NCBI RefSeq assembly: GCF_019655435.1
Contig: NZ_BPFH01000003.1
Coordinates: 372,001-436,000, forward strand
Source: Jannaschia pagri
Lineage (GTDB): Bacteria > Pseudomonadota > Alphaproteobacteria > Rhodobacterales > Rhodobacteraceae
Direction of reading: 5' to 3'
DNA: 64,000 nt
Each line of letters begins with the position of its first letter. Position 1 is the stretch's first letter. Shown here in pieces: positions 36,892-45,160 of this stretch. The position numbers were made by a program, and so were the translations under genes. The notes beneath the pieces are model-generated. The model saw only the letters and a program-made list of their open reading frames with translations. It did not search any database and was not told where the DNA came from.

Positions 36892-38397
36892 ATGAAGGAT
36901 ACGACACCACAAACCGCCGATACCATGACCGGCCTGATCGACGCCTTCGTCGGGACGGGTCAGGACTACTACCGCCGGGTCTTTGCCACGATGATGGAGG
37001 CCCCGGGCTATAGGCTGACCGTGAATTGGGCCGCGGCCTTGTTGGGGCCGATCTGGTTTGGGGCGCGCGGCCTCTGGTCGTGGTTCCTGGGCGTGCTGGT
37101 TCTGGAGGCTTTGGCCTACATTCAAATCGGGCGCGGCCTGTTCGGGGATCTCGGGCGTGATCTGCGCGTTCGGGCCGAGAGCATCGCAAGCACCTTGGAA
37201 TTGCGCCGCCAACAGATCGCCGCCGCTGAGGAGTCGGGGGCCGCGTCCCTGGATGCCCTCAAGCGGGCCGCTGCCTCGCTCGAAGGGGCGCTGGCCGACG
37301 CCCAAGCCGCCAGTGAGACCGCCGCCGCCGGGGGCATGACCTTTATCCTTGTGGGACTTGGGTTGCTGGCCATTATCAAAGGGCTTGTGGCGGTTTTGGC
37401 CAATTGGACGCTGGAGGGGCAGTTTGCCCGCTGGCGGTCCGACCGCAGCGTCGCCCATGGCTGGTCACAGCAGCGCGCGGCGATTGCCACGGGCCTGATG
37501 GCGGTGGTTGTCGTGCTGTCGACGCTGAAATTCGCCCGGCCTGATGCGTTTGAACTGCTCAACACCTTCCCCACGAACCGCGACTGGCGGTTGAACGTGG
37601 GTGACGGGGTGCAAGCGGTGTTCGACTGGACGAAAACCAACGGACGCGGGTTCTTCGACGCCCTGACCCTGGGCATGCGTAGCCTGCTCGACGCCATTGA
37701 GGTGGTTCTGGTGCAAACGCCTTGGCCCGTGGTGGCCCTCGTCATCATCATGCTGGCCTATTTGTCGGCGGGCCCCCGTGTGGCGATCTTTACCGGCGCG
37801 GCGTTGGCCTACCTGGGGCTGCTCGATTTCTGGGAAAAGGCGATGACGACCGTGGCCCTTCTGGGCGCGGCGGCGCTGATCTCAATCACGCTGGGCATCC
37901 CCTTGGGGATCTACTGCGCGCGCAGGCCGCGTGTCTTCAACGTGGTGCGGCCGATCCTCGACTTCATGCAATCCATGCCGTCCTTCGTCTATCTGATCCC
38001 GGTCGTGGCCTTCATCGGGTCGGGCAAACCGGCGGGCGTGGTCGCAACCATGATCTTCGGCAGCCCGCCCGTGATCCGCTTTACGGTCCTGGGCCTGCAA
38101 CAGGTGCCCGAGGCCGTGCGAGAGGCGGCCTTGGCCTTTGGCGCCACGCCTCGGTATTTGCTGTGGCGTGTGGATCTGCCACTTGCCGCGCGGACCATCA
38201 TGGCGGGGGTGAACCAGACGATCCTGCTGTCGCTGGCCATGGTCGTGGTCGCATCGCTGATCGGGGCCAAGGGGCTGGGCGAAGACGTGTTGGAGGCGCT
38301 GCAATTCGCAGCCGCTGGTCAGGGCATCCTAGCCGGTTTGGCGATCCTGTTCTGCGCGTTGATCCTGGACCGCATCGTGGCCGGCAAACGGGATTGA
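36892..38397 (+). CDS. Betaine/proline-type ABC transporter permease (ProW/OpuAB type)
   Basis: A 501-residue inner-membrane permease. The N-terminal third has membrane segments separated by a helical Ala/Glu-rich stretch (about 85-140, ESIASTLELRRQQIAAAEES) not found in short OpuAB proteins. The C-terminal half is the BPD-type permease domain with AALISITLGIPLGIYCARRP, FVYLIPVVAFIG and the ATPase-contact loop EAALAFGATPRYLLW. It is the last gene of the operon. A perfect hairpin at 38406-38426 follows. The long N-terminus resembles ProW-type osmotically sensitive permeases, but with LacI control here a catabolic role is more likely than osmoprotection. Confidence 0.92.
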   Translation: MKDTTPQTADTMTGLIDAFVGTGQDYYRRVFATMMEAPGYRLTVNWAAALLGPIWFGARGLWSWFLGVLVLEALAYIQIGRGLFGDLGRDLRVRAESIASTLELRRQQIAAAEESGAASLDALKRAAASLEGALADAQAASETAAAGGMTFILVGLGLLAIIKGLVAVLANWTLEGQFARWRSDRSVAHGWSQQRAAIATGLMAVVVVLSTLKFARPDAFELLNTFPTNRDWRLNVGDGVQAVFDWTKTNGRGFFDALTLGMRSLLDAIEVVLVQTPWPVVALVIIMLAYLSAGPRVAIFTGAALAYLGLLDFWEKAMTTVALLGAAALISITLGIPLGIYCARRPRVFNVVRPILDFMQSMPSFVYLIPVVAFIGSGKPAGVVATMIFGSPPVIRFTVLGLQQVPEAVREAALAFGATPRYLLWRVDLPLAARTIMAGVNQTILLSLAMVVVASLIGAKGLGEDVLEALQFAAAGQGILAGLAILFCALILDRIVAGKRD

Positions 38398-38405
38398 TCG
38401 AAGCG

Positions 38406-38426
38406 CGGCGCCCCAATCGGGCGCCG
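38406..38426 (+). terminator. Terminator-like hairpin after the betaine-importer operon
   Basis: CGGCGCCC (38406-38413) and GGGCGCCG (38419-38426) pair perfectly around CAATC, nine bases after the stop. There is no T tract, as is common in GC-rich genomes. Confidence 0.65.
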
Positions 38427-38496
38427 TGCCGGTCACTTTGCTGAGGCGAAGGTCTACTCCCTTGGGCCCATGCAGGTCTCAGCTGGCACTCAGTTT

Positions 38497-41268
38497 CTAC
38501 TGGGAGACCTCTGCACTGCTTAGACCGATCAGACGGATAAGATCGCTCGCCTCGTCGCTGCCCCGGGCCGCGGCGCGGTCCAGCCAAGCCACCGCCTGGG
38601 TACGGTCCGGGTCCACGCCAATCCCGAAGGCGAGGGCTTGGCCATAGGCGACCATGGCCTCGGCATCGCCCGCCTCGGCCGCCCGGTGCAACCAAACCAT
38701 GGCTTGGACCAGGGCCTCTGGCCCCTCAGCCGTTTCTCGCAAGTGGAGGCCGTGGTTGCGCATGGCGGTTGGGTCGCCGCTGTCTGCCGCCACGCGATAG
38801 GCCGTCGGTATGTCGATCTGGGCCGCGATCTGCGCCTGGACCGGCGCCTTCGCGGAGCGGTACCCGGCCAAATAGCTGGCCAAGGTGTCCATGCGTCCGG
38901 CCTCCATGGCGTCGCGCATCATCACCACCGCTCGCTCGGGGTTAAAGACCGGCGTGTCCGGCGTCAGGATCAGACGGAACAATTCCCGATCCGCAGCGAC
39001 ATCCCCGCGGAGGCTGGCCCGGGCAAAGAGGTCGAGCGCCTGGGGCAGGGCGGCGGGACCCTCAACGTCCAGGCGCAGCCGGGCCAGATGCGTCAACTCG
39101 GTCGGGTCTTCGCCCAAGAGACCTTCGGCGATTGCGAGCCAGTGTTCAACCAAAGCGGCATCGCCAAGGTCACGGGCCAAATCGACCATGTCGACGGCGC
39201 GGCGATAGATGCACGGCATGATACCCGCAGCGCGCGATACATGTACCCCGGGCGTCTCGCTTTGCCGGGCCGCGAAGACGAGGGCCGCGAAATCACCGTC
39301 CCGGTCGATGGCCTCTCGGTATTGGTCATAGATCGCGCGGTGTGCGGCGGGATCCGGGGCCGCGGCTGCCAAGGCGAGGAGCGCGCGTCCGTGGCCCAAT
39401 GCGGCAGAGGCGTTCAACAGCTCCAGACCCTCGGCCCGGTCCTCTGGTGACAGCACCGGCGCGGCGCCATGGCCATAAAGCCGTTCCAACAGGGCGGGGG
39501 GCAGCAGGGCCGCAAAACCCGCACCGCTGTCGCGATACTGCGCGTGCAAGCCAGTCAAGATCATCGCTCCGGTCGCTGCATCCGGGCTGCTGTCCAGGGC
39601 AAGCAGGGCCTGCGCCACGATCTGGGCATCCGTGCGCTGGTGGCGGGTCGCCCAGAACTGTCGCATTCCCTCATCTGCGAAATCGGCGGTTTCGATCAAC
39701 GCGACCCATTTTGCCCATCCGTCCGGACCGCCGCCCACGGCCTGCGATTGGATTTGGGCGATGTCCAAATCGGTTAGATCGTCGCTCAGATCGGGCGCTT
39801 GGCCCGTATCCAGTGCGTCCCGCTGGTCCAGCCAATGGGCCGCCTCGGTCAGGTGCGGCCCGTCCGGGGCGCGGCAGGCAAATGCGGCATGCAGCTCCCG
39901 CATGGGGGGCATGCCCCCGCTTTCCCCGGCCACGCGCATCAGCAACCCGACGGCACGGTCAAAGGTTTCGGGGCTTGGCGCCTCCGACAGGAGCAGCCGC
40001 CCAAGGTCAAAATGACCGTCAAGGTCGTCGCGCAGAACGGCCTCTTCCAGCAAATCGCGGGCGGCGGTCGCGCCGGTCCAGCGGCCCTGATCCTCCAGCG
40101 TCATCTCGGCCAACCGGGTGAAGGCCCAGCCGGGTGCATCCGTTCTGGCAATCAGTCTCGTCAGAAGGTCCCGGCGCGCGGCGCGCAAACCCGATATTGT
40201 TTCGTCCTGCCGGTCGAAGAAATGGGTCAACTGGCTCAGCCCGCGCAGGCTGTCGTCTGCTGCTGCGGCCTCGAACAGGGCGCGGGCGCGCGACAGGTCC
40301 TGGGCGGCCAGGGCCCCACGTTCATAAATCCGGCCGAGTTCGATTTGGGCGTTCTTGATGCCCCCCGCGGCCGCTTGTTCCAGATAGTTCAGAAGCAGAT
40401 CGTTGGATTTCTCAATCTCATCGGCGCGCAGGTGGAACTCGGCGGCTTTCCAGGCGGCTTGGGCACTGCCGAGATCGGCGGCAAAGCGATACCACTCGTA
40501 GGCCAGTTGCGGATCACGGGTGACGACGGCGGCGTTTTCGTAGTGCGTCGCGATTTCTGCCGCGCGGTCACAAATCTGCGGATCGAGATCGCCGACCAAT
40601 CCGCCAAACGCCGTGGTCACCGTGAAGTCGACTGGGACGATCCAATCGGACGGGGCCGTTCCGTCCAATTGCCGCCGTGCCAGGGCAAGCAGAGCCTGTG
40701 GCTGTCCCGCATAACCCGCCTCGACCAGGAGCGCATCGGCCCGCGCCGAATCGCGGGGGATGCCGATGCCGTTGGTCAAATACTCCGCCAGGGTCACTTT
40801 GGCGAAGGGCGACAGAGTCTCGGCCATGGCGGACAGCTCGGCCACGACGCCGGACTCGGTCAGCCTCTCGAAGGCGCCTGCCTCGACCAGCGCGCGGGCC
40901 CGCAGCATCAACTCCGTTTCGTAGGAGGCTGACGACCCTCGTTCCGAGAGCAGGTCAAGGATCCGCAGGTTCGTGTCTAACCAGGCCGCACCGTCCAACT
41001 GCGCCAGGCGCGATACATCTCGCCGAATGCGCTTTTCGGGGAGATCGGGCAGGGTCCGCCCCGACCATTCGCTCCAGAAAGCGGTCATGGCCAGGTCGGC
41101 TCGGGGCGCCACGCAGATGGGGTCTGGTGTCACCTCTGGCGGGCGAAAGGCCAAGTCCAGCGTTTCTTGCGCGGTCGCTGACGTGCCGAGGCAGAGGGCC
41201 ACCAACAGGGCAAGCGGACGGGCAGACAGCCACTTGGCTCCGCTCAAACGTTTTGAACCAATCCCCAT
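38497..41268 (-). CDS. Large Sel1/TPR-repeat periplasmic protein of the alginate-like operon (AlgK-like role)
   Basis: A 923-residue protein with an N-terminal signal sequence (LALLVALCLGTSATAQ). Many Sel1-like helical repeats follow, with A-x-x-WY/WL-x-x-AA-x-x-G-x-x-A signatures such as YEWYRFAADLGSAQAAW, ALVQAMVWLHRAAEAGDAEA and QAVAWLDRAAARGSDEASDL. In Pseudomonas the Sel1/TPR lipoprotein AlgK is the periplasmic scaffold of the alginate export complex. This protein is twice that size and lacks a lipobox, so it may combine AlgK with other scaffold functions. The ATG follows AAGGAGG by nine bases, and that site overlaps the algF stop. It is the last gene of the leftward operon. The function is inferred from repeats and position. 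Confidence 0.75.
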   Translation of the reverse strand: MGIGSKRLSGAKWLSARPLALLVALCLGTSATAQETLDLAFRPPEVTPDPICVAPRADLAMTAFWSEWSGRTLPDLPEKRIRRDVSRLAQLDGAAWLDTNLRILDLLSERGSSASYETELMLRARALVEAGAFERLTESGVVAELSAMAETLSPFAKVTLAEYLTNGIGIPRDSARADALLVEAGYAGQPQALLALARRQLDGTAPSDWIVPVDFTVTTAFGGLVGDLDPQICDRAAEIATHYENAAVVTRDPQLAYEWYRFAADLGSAQAAWKAAEFHLRADEIEKSNDLLLNYLEQAAAGGIKNAQIELGRIYERGALAAQDLSRARALFEAAAADDSLRGLSQLTHFFDRQDETISGLRAARRDLLTRLIARTDAPGWAFTRLAEMTLEDQGRWTGATAARDLLEEAVLRDDLDGHFDLGRLLLSEAPSPETFDRAVGLLMRVAGESGGMPPMRELHAAFACRAPDGPHLTEAAHWLDQRDALDTGQAPDLSDDLTDLDIAQIQSQAVGGGPDGWAKWVALIETADFADEGMRQFWATRHQRTDAQIVAQALLALDSSPDAATGAMILTGLHAQYRDSGAGFAALLPPALLERLYGHGAAPVLSPEDRAEGLELLNASAALGHGRALLALAAAAPDPAAHRAIYDQYREAIDRDGDFAALVFAARQSETPGVHVSRAAGIMPCIYRRAVDMVDLARDLGDAALVEHWLAIAEGLLGEDPTELTHLARLRLDVEGPAALPQALDLFARASLRGDVAADRELFRLILTPDTPVFNPERAVVMMRDAMEAGRMDTLASYLAGYRSAKAPVQAQIAAQIDIPTAYRVAADSGDPTAMRNHGLHLRETAEGPEALVQAMVWLHRAAEAGDAEAMVAYGQALAFGIGVDPDRTQAVAWLDRAAARGSDEASDLIRLIGLSSAEVSQ

Positions 41269-41281
41269 GCCCGGTGCCTCC

Positions 41282-41920
41282 TTAGCGTAGGTAGCTGTTG
41301 GTTACGGCCACTGCCGAAAAGCTGCCGTCCGCTTCCGTCAGGACGACAGACACCCCCGCCCGGCGCTTGAGCTCCACCGCCGGGATCGAGGCCAGAACGC
41401 GGTCACCCGCCCGAAAATCAAAGTCGAGCGTCAGAGGCGCCTTGAGTGCCACGGATTTGGACCCGGACACAGGCACGGCGTTCAGTGCCACGGCCCGAGC
41501 GGCGGGCACGAACAGATCCACGTCGCCTTGACCGCTGAGGTTATAGAGCGACACGTCCGATTTCGCGGGGCTGAGCGTCAGGCTGTCGACCAAGACCACA
41601 GGCGCGGCGTCCCGCTGAAGGACGACCGTGTAATGGGTGCTTGGCGCGACCTCCAATTCTGTGGCGCCGCTGGCGGTGGTCACGGGGACCGCGCCGGGCA
41701 TCACGTTGACATAAGCCGACAGCCCGCCGGGCATCTCCGTCAGGCGGGTTCCCGCAACGGTCACGACGCTGGGTTCGGGGGACAGCACGCGGATGAAGCT
41801 GGATTGCGGATCAAAGACATCTTCATAGAGACCATCGTCATTGGCCCATGCGGCGGGCCCCACCAACAGCAGAGCGACTGCGGATGCGGCGGATGCCAGA
41901 AACGTGCGGCGGTGGAACAT
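41282..41920 (-). CDS. algF: Alginate O-acetylation protein AlgF
   Basis: A 212-residue exported protein close to the size of Pseudomonas AlgF (216). The signal peptide ends near residue 26 (VGPAAWA, then NDDGLYEDVFDP). The mature part is beta-rich, with FIRVLSPEP, AYVNVMPG and the C-terminal SGSKSVALKAPLTLDFDF and GVSVVLT elements of AlgF. AlgF is needed for periplasmic O-acetylation of the polymer together with AlgI, AlgJ and AlgX, probably as an adaptor. The ATG follows AAAGGAGG by seven bases, and the site overlaps the upstream stop codon. Confidence 0.86.
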   Translation of the reverse strand: MFHRRTFLASAASAVALLLVGPAAWANDDGLYEDVFDPQSSFIRVLSPEPSVVTVAGTRLTEMPGGLSAYVNVMPGAVPVTTASGATELEVAPSTHYTVVLQRDAAPVVLVDSLTLSPAKSDVSLYNLSGQGDVDLFVPAARAVALNAVPVSGSKSVALKAPLTLDFDFRAGDRVLASIPAVELKRRAGVSVVLTEADGSFSAVAVTNSYLR

Positions 41921-41932
41921 CGGGTGCCTCCT

Positions 41933-44101
41933 TTAGGCGGGGTTGGTTGTGCAGGCGAAGAGGGTGGGGTTCGATCCAAACGGTAGGGAAGAGGTGATCT
42001 CCACCTCACTCGCCCCGTCGGACCACAGGCCTGTCAGCGGCATGTAAAAGCGACCGGTGCGGCGGATCCGGGCGTCCCGTCGGATGGTTTTGGTCCGCAA
42101 GCGGTCCGTGTCCGACCAGAAGTGGAAGGCGACCGCATCGGCGGATGGCGTGTCAGTGTCCAGAAACAGCGTATCGCGGGGGCCAAGATCTGGGTTGAGG
42201 GCGGCGACCAGGGCCCGGCCATCATTGGTGCGTTCGATTTCGATTGGACGCGTGCAGGTGCCGCGCGCCGCAACGATCAATTCTTGGATCGCTCCATCAC
42301 CGGTTTGGGCCATGTTGAGGTAGATCGGGGCTTCCCAGACCAGAAAGGCGGGCGGGGCCGTCTGAAACTCATCCGACGTCAGGTAAGAGACCAGCGCACC
42401 ATATTGCCGACCGCCTGTGATGGCGTAGTTGACTACCTCCAGGCCCGAATGTTGGGCTAGGAAACCGGTGAAATTACTGACCTCGAAGTTGGTGAAGGAG
42501 GTCCCGACCGCAGCCACCTGTGGACCCGCTGCCTGGGTGCCGAAAATATCGAGCGCGGCGTCCCCGCCCAGCCCGATGTCGAGCGGCGCCTCGCCCGCGT
42601 CGCCCAGGCCGATGTCCAAAGGGGCATCGTCCAGGCCAATGTCGAGGAGACCGCTCCCGGTCGCCGCTTTGGCCACTGTCTCATAGGTCATGGTCAGCAT
42701 GTCAGGCAAAGTGCCGTGGCAGCGCGTTTGCAGGATTTGCCGCATGACCGACTCGCCCACGCCATAGCCCGCCTCCACGGTCTGATAGGATGTCTTGGGC
42801 AGATCCCCGTAGGAGGGCTGCGCGCGCAAAACATCGGCGATGGCCTGGGCCGCCAACTCCGCCCCGTGGGGCGTCCAATGGGTATCGGTCTCAAAGAACG
42901 TGGCACGGTTTGGGTCCGCACGCCGCAGGCCCGTGCGCAGATCTGCCACCACAACGCCCGCCGTTTGCAGACGGGCTAGGATATCGCTGTGGACCGCATC
43001 CGCGATGCCAAGGTCGAAGCCCATATCGTGTGCGTCAGAGGGAAGGTTTTGGGGCATGGCCACAGCCTTGGTGGGGACCGGCGCATAGACGAGGGTCGTG
43101 CCGCGCTGCGCCAAGGCTTGGGACAGGTCCGCAATCTGGGACACGCTCCGATCGGAGAAGGGGCGCTCCATCCGGACGTCCTGCAGAAGGCGATAGAATG
43201 TGCCGTTGTCACCTTCCACCGTGGCGAGATCTGGGTCGGTCCGCAGTCCGAAACAGCCGTAGTCGAGGGGCCTTGTCGCGGCGGCGACATCAGCGGATCG
43301 GTCCATGGGTGTCCGCCCAAGGCGCACCGCGATGAGCGACCGCAGGTTCCCAATTGCGGCTTTGGTGGTCACAGGGCCCACCGTTTCCGCCACCGCAAGG
43401 TAACGGTCCGCCTCGATCAGTCGGGTGGGATCGTCCCAACCGGCGTCCAGGGCGGCGCTCGCCAGATGGAGCGCGATCTGGGTCCGCGCGGCGTCTCGCG
43501 CGTCGGTCAGCAGACGCTCCAAGTCCTCGTCCAGCGGGCCAAACGGTCGACCGGTTCTGTCAAAGCGCAGCAGCGCGTCAACGGCGATGGGGTTCCCCGC
43601 CCGGGCATAGGCCACCACCGTTCGCTTCAGCAGGGCCATCCGCGCGGGGCTCGCGGTGTCGGGCGCGATCTTGTCGAGGACCTCCGTCAGGCCGATTAAC
43701 CCCCCCACGCGCCCTGTTGCGGCTGCCAGCCCGAAGTAGTGGGCCAGGTTCTCTGGCCGGACACGGCGTTGTTCTTCGACAAACCGCCGCGCCAGGGCCA
43801 AGGCGGCGATCCCATCGCCTGCATCCGCAAGGGCGCGCAGCGCGTCGATGGTCACGGGTTGCTTGCGGGCCATGCGGCGGCGGGTCTCGATCAGAGCCGG
43901 AGAGGACAAATCCGCAGCGCTTTGGATGCTCGGTGCGATGGTGACTGCGATGCGCCGTGCAGCGGGGTCATGGCTGGCCAGACGGGACAGATCCAGGCCT
44001 TGCGCCCCTGCGGAGCCGGTGGCCACCGCCAGGGCCGTGGCGATACCCGCAAGGATCCAACACAATTGACCGATGGTCAGGCCGCGCAGAAGCTCTCTCA
44101 T
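41933..44101 (-). CDS. AlgX-like SGNH acetyltransferase with N-terminal Sel1/TPR extension
   Basis: A 722-residue periplasmic protein. A signal peptide (to about 33) is followed by a helical Sel1-like region (about 40-270), then an SGNH-type domain with DTHWTPHGAE (Asp406, His408) and GTSFTN (Ser535), and a C-terminal beta-rich carbohydrate-binding-like region from about 615. This is the catalytic layout of AlgX, which transfers acetyl groups to the polymer, but Pseudomonas AlgX has about 474 residues and no TPR part. Since AlgK (TPR) binds AlgX in Pseudomonas, this looks like a natural fusion. Residues 487-520 hold a DIGL repeat just before the catalytic Ser. The start at 44101 overlaps the algJ stop by four bases (ATGA). 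Confidence 0.85.
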   Translation of the reverse strand: MRELLRGLTIGQLCWILAGIATALAVATGSAGAQGLDLSRLASHDPAARRIAVTIAPSIQSAADLSSPALIETRRRMARKQPVTIDALRALADAGDGIAALALARRFVEEQRRVRPENLAHYFGLAAATGRVGGLIGLTEVLDKIAPDTASPARMALLKRTVVAYARAGNPIAVDALLRFDRTGRPFGPLDEDLERLLTDARDAARTQIALHLASAALDAGWDDPTRLIEADRYLAVAETVGPVTTKAAIGNLRSLIAVRLGRTPMDRSADVAAATRPLDYGCFGLRTDPDLATVEGDNGTFYRLLQDVRMERPFSDRSVSQIADLSQALAQRGTTLVYAPVPTKAVAMPQNLPSDAHDMGFDLGIADAVHSDILARLQTAGVVVADLRTGLRRADPNRATFFETDTHWTPHGAELAAQAIADVLRAQPSYGDLPKTSYQTVEAGYGVGESVMRQILQTRCHGTLPDMLTMTYETVAKAATGSGLLDIGLDDAPLDIGLGDAGEAPLDIGLGGDAALDIFGTQAAGPQVAAVGTSFTNFEVSNFTGFLAQHSGLEVVNYAITGGRQYGALVSYLTSDEFQTAPPAFLVWEAPIYLNMAQTGDGAIQELIVAARGTCTRPIEIERTNDGRALVAALNPDLGPRDTLFLDTDTPSADAVAFHFWSDTDRLRTKTIRRDARIRRTGRFYMPLTGLWSDGASEVEITSSLPFGSNPTLFACTTNPA
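42542..42643 (-). repeat. DIGL tandem-repeat insert inside the AlgX-like protein
   Basis: Four copies of LDIGL or LDIF within 34 residues (GLLDIGLDDAPLDIGLG, then EAPLDIGLGG and AALDIFG), with spacing of 9 to 13 residues and Gly, Asp and Ala between. It sits between the helical end of the SGNH domain and the GTSFT strand. Confidence 0.8.
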
Positions 44102-45150
44102 GGGCTGACCTCGGGCAAAAGCGTTGGGTCGGTCAGGTACCGCACCGGCAATTCCCAGAGGACGGTTTCGGGCGGGGCAGCCGGATCGAGGCGGTCCAAA
44201 TAGGCCACCATCGGCGCGAAGGGGCCGCGGCCCTCTTCTGCGTGGTTCACAACATCGCGGCCCAGGGCCAGTTTGAGGGCTTCGGCGAAACTCCAATCCG
44301 GGTTGGCGGAATAGGACGTCCCCACCAGATCCGTGCCGCCACCGGCGTCGCCGAACAGATCCAAGAGCGCGCCGTCGTCTTCGGATGCGAGGGTCGCGGT
44401 GTAGGGGACGACGGCCTCGGGCGGCAGGCCCACGTGCCGCGCCAGGGCATCCGACGTGACATAGGATACCAGATCACCTGTAATGGACCGCGTGGCAGCC
44501 TGTTCGATCACGAAGCTGTCGCTGCCCATGGCGACGGTCCCGCTGGTGGCGATGTGATCGGCCACGGCGCGGGCGCCGTCCGGGGTCCAATGGGTGTCGG
44601 TCGCCAGGAATGGATCGGCGTGACCGACCAAGGCGGGACGGGTATCCACGGCGGCGATCCCACGATCCTTCAGATCGCCCAAGAACGCGCGATAGAGGTC
44701 CTCTTGCTGATTGCTCGGACCCGCAGTCGCCAACTGATCCCGCAGAACATCGGCTTTGGCGGGCAGAGGTGCTAGGACCAGATCCACATCCAAAGCGGAT
44801 AGACGCGCGGCTGTCTCTTCGATCTGGGTCAGGGCGATGGCATAGGTGTCTGGGTTCGGCGCGCGGAATTCCTCGGCTGTGAACAGATGCCCGTCGCGGC
44901 CAACGACCACGCCAGAGCGCCCCTCGCCCAAGGCCAGATACCGCACGGCCCCGACGATCCCAATCGCCGGTTCCTTGTGGGGCAGGTTATCGCGGTAGAG
45001 CGTGTCGATCTCGGCTGTCACCGCCCCGCGCAAGACGCCGTCGGAGCCTGGCAAAGGCGTATCTGTCATCACGAGCGAGATGTTCGCCACGGCCGCATAG
45101 CCGAAGAAGGCCAGGGGAACGAGCAGTTTGAGGGCGACGGTGGGGGTCAT
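44098..45150 (-). CDS. algJ: Alginate O-acetyltransferase AlgJ
   Basis: A 350-residue protein anchored by an N-terminal membrane segment (about 8-27) with a periplasmic SGNH-like domain. The DTHWTP motif gives Asp185 and His187, and GTSYSANPDW gives the nucleophile Ser279, exactly the AlgJ/AlgX pattern. AlgJ is thought to take acetyl groups delivered by AlgI and pass them on in the periplasm. I prefer the ATG at 45150, which follows GAGG by eight bases, over the GTG at 45156, whose spacing to that site is only two bases. It lies 10 bases after algI. Confidence 0.9.
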   Translation of the reverse strand: MTPTVALKLLVPLAFFGYAAVANISLVMTDTPLPGSDGVLRGAVTAEIDTLYRDNLPHKEPAIGIVGAVRYLALGEGRSGVVVGRDGHLFTAEEFRAPNPDTYAIALTQIEETAARLSALDVDLVLAPLPAKADVLRDQLATAGPSNQQEDLYRAFLGDLKDRGIAAVDTRPALVGHADPFLATDTHWTPDGARAVADHIATSGTVAMGSDSFVIEQAATRSITGDLVSYVTSDALARHVGLPPEAVVPYTATLASEDDGALLDLFGDAGGGTDLVGTSYSANPDWSFAEALKLALGRDVVNHAEEGRGPFAPMVAYLDRLDPAAPPETVLWELPVRYLTDPTLLPEVSP

Positions 45151-45160
45151 GGTCACGGCC

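Noticed and set aside
39799-40932. 377-codon rightward open frame inside the Sel1-repeat gene
   Set aside because: Antisense shadow with the usual biased composition; the opposite frame has clear repeats and a signal peptide.
44102-44296. N-terminal extension of the AlgX-like protein
   Set aside because: It is antisense-like sequence over algJ in another frame. A signal peptide starts at 44101 with an ATGA overlap.
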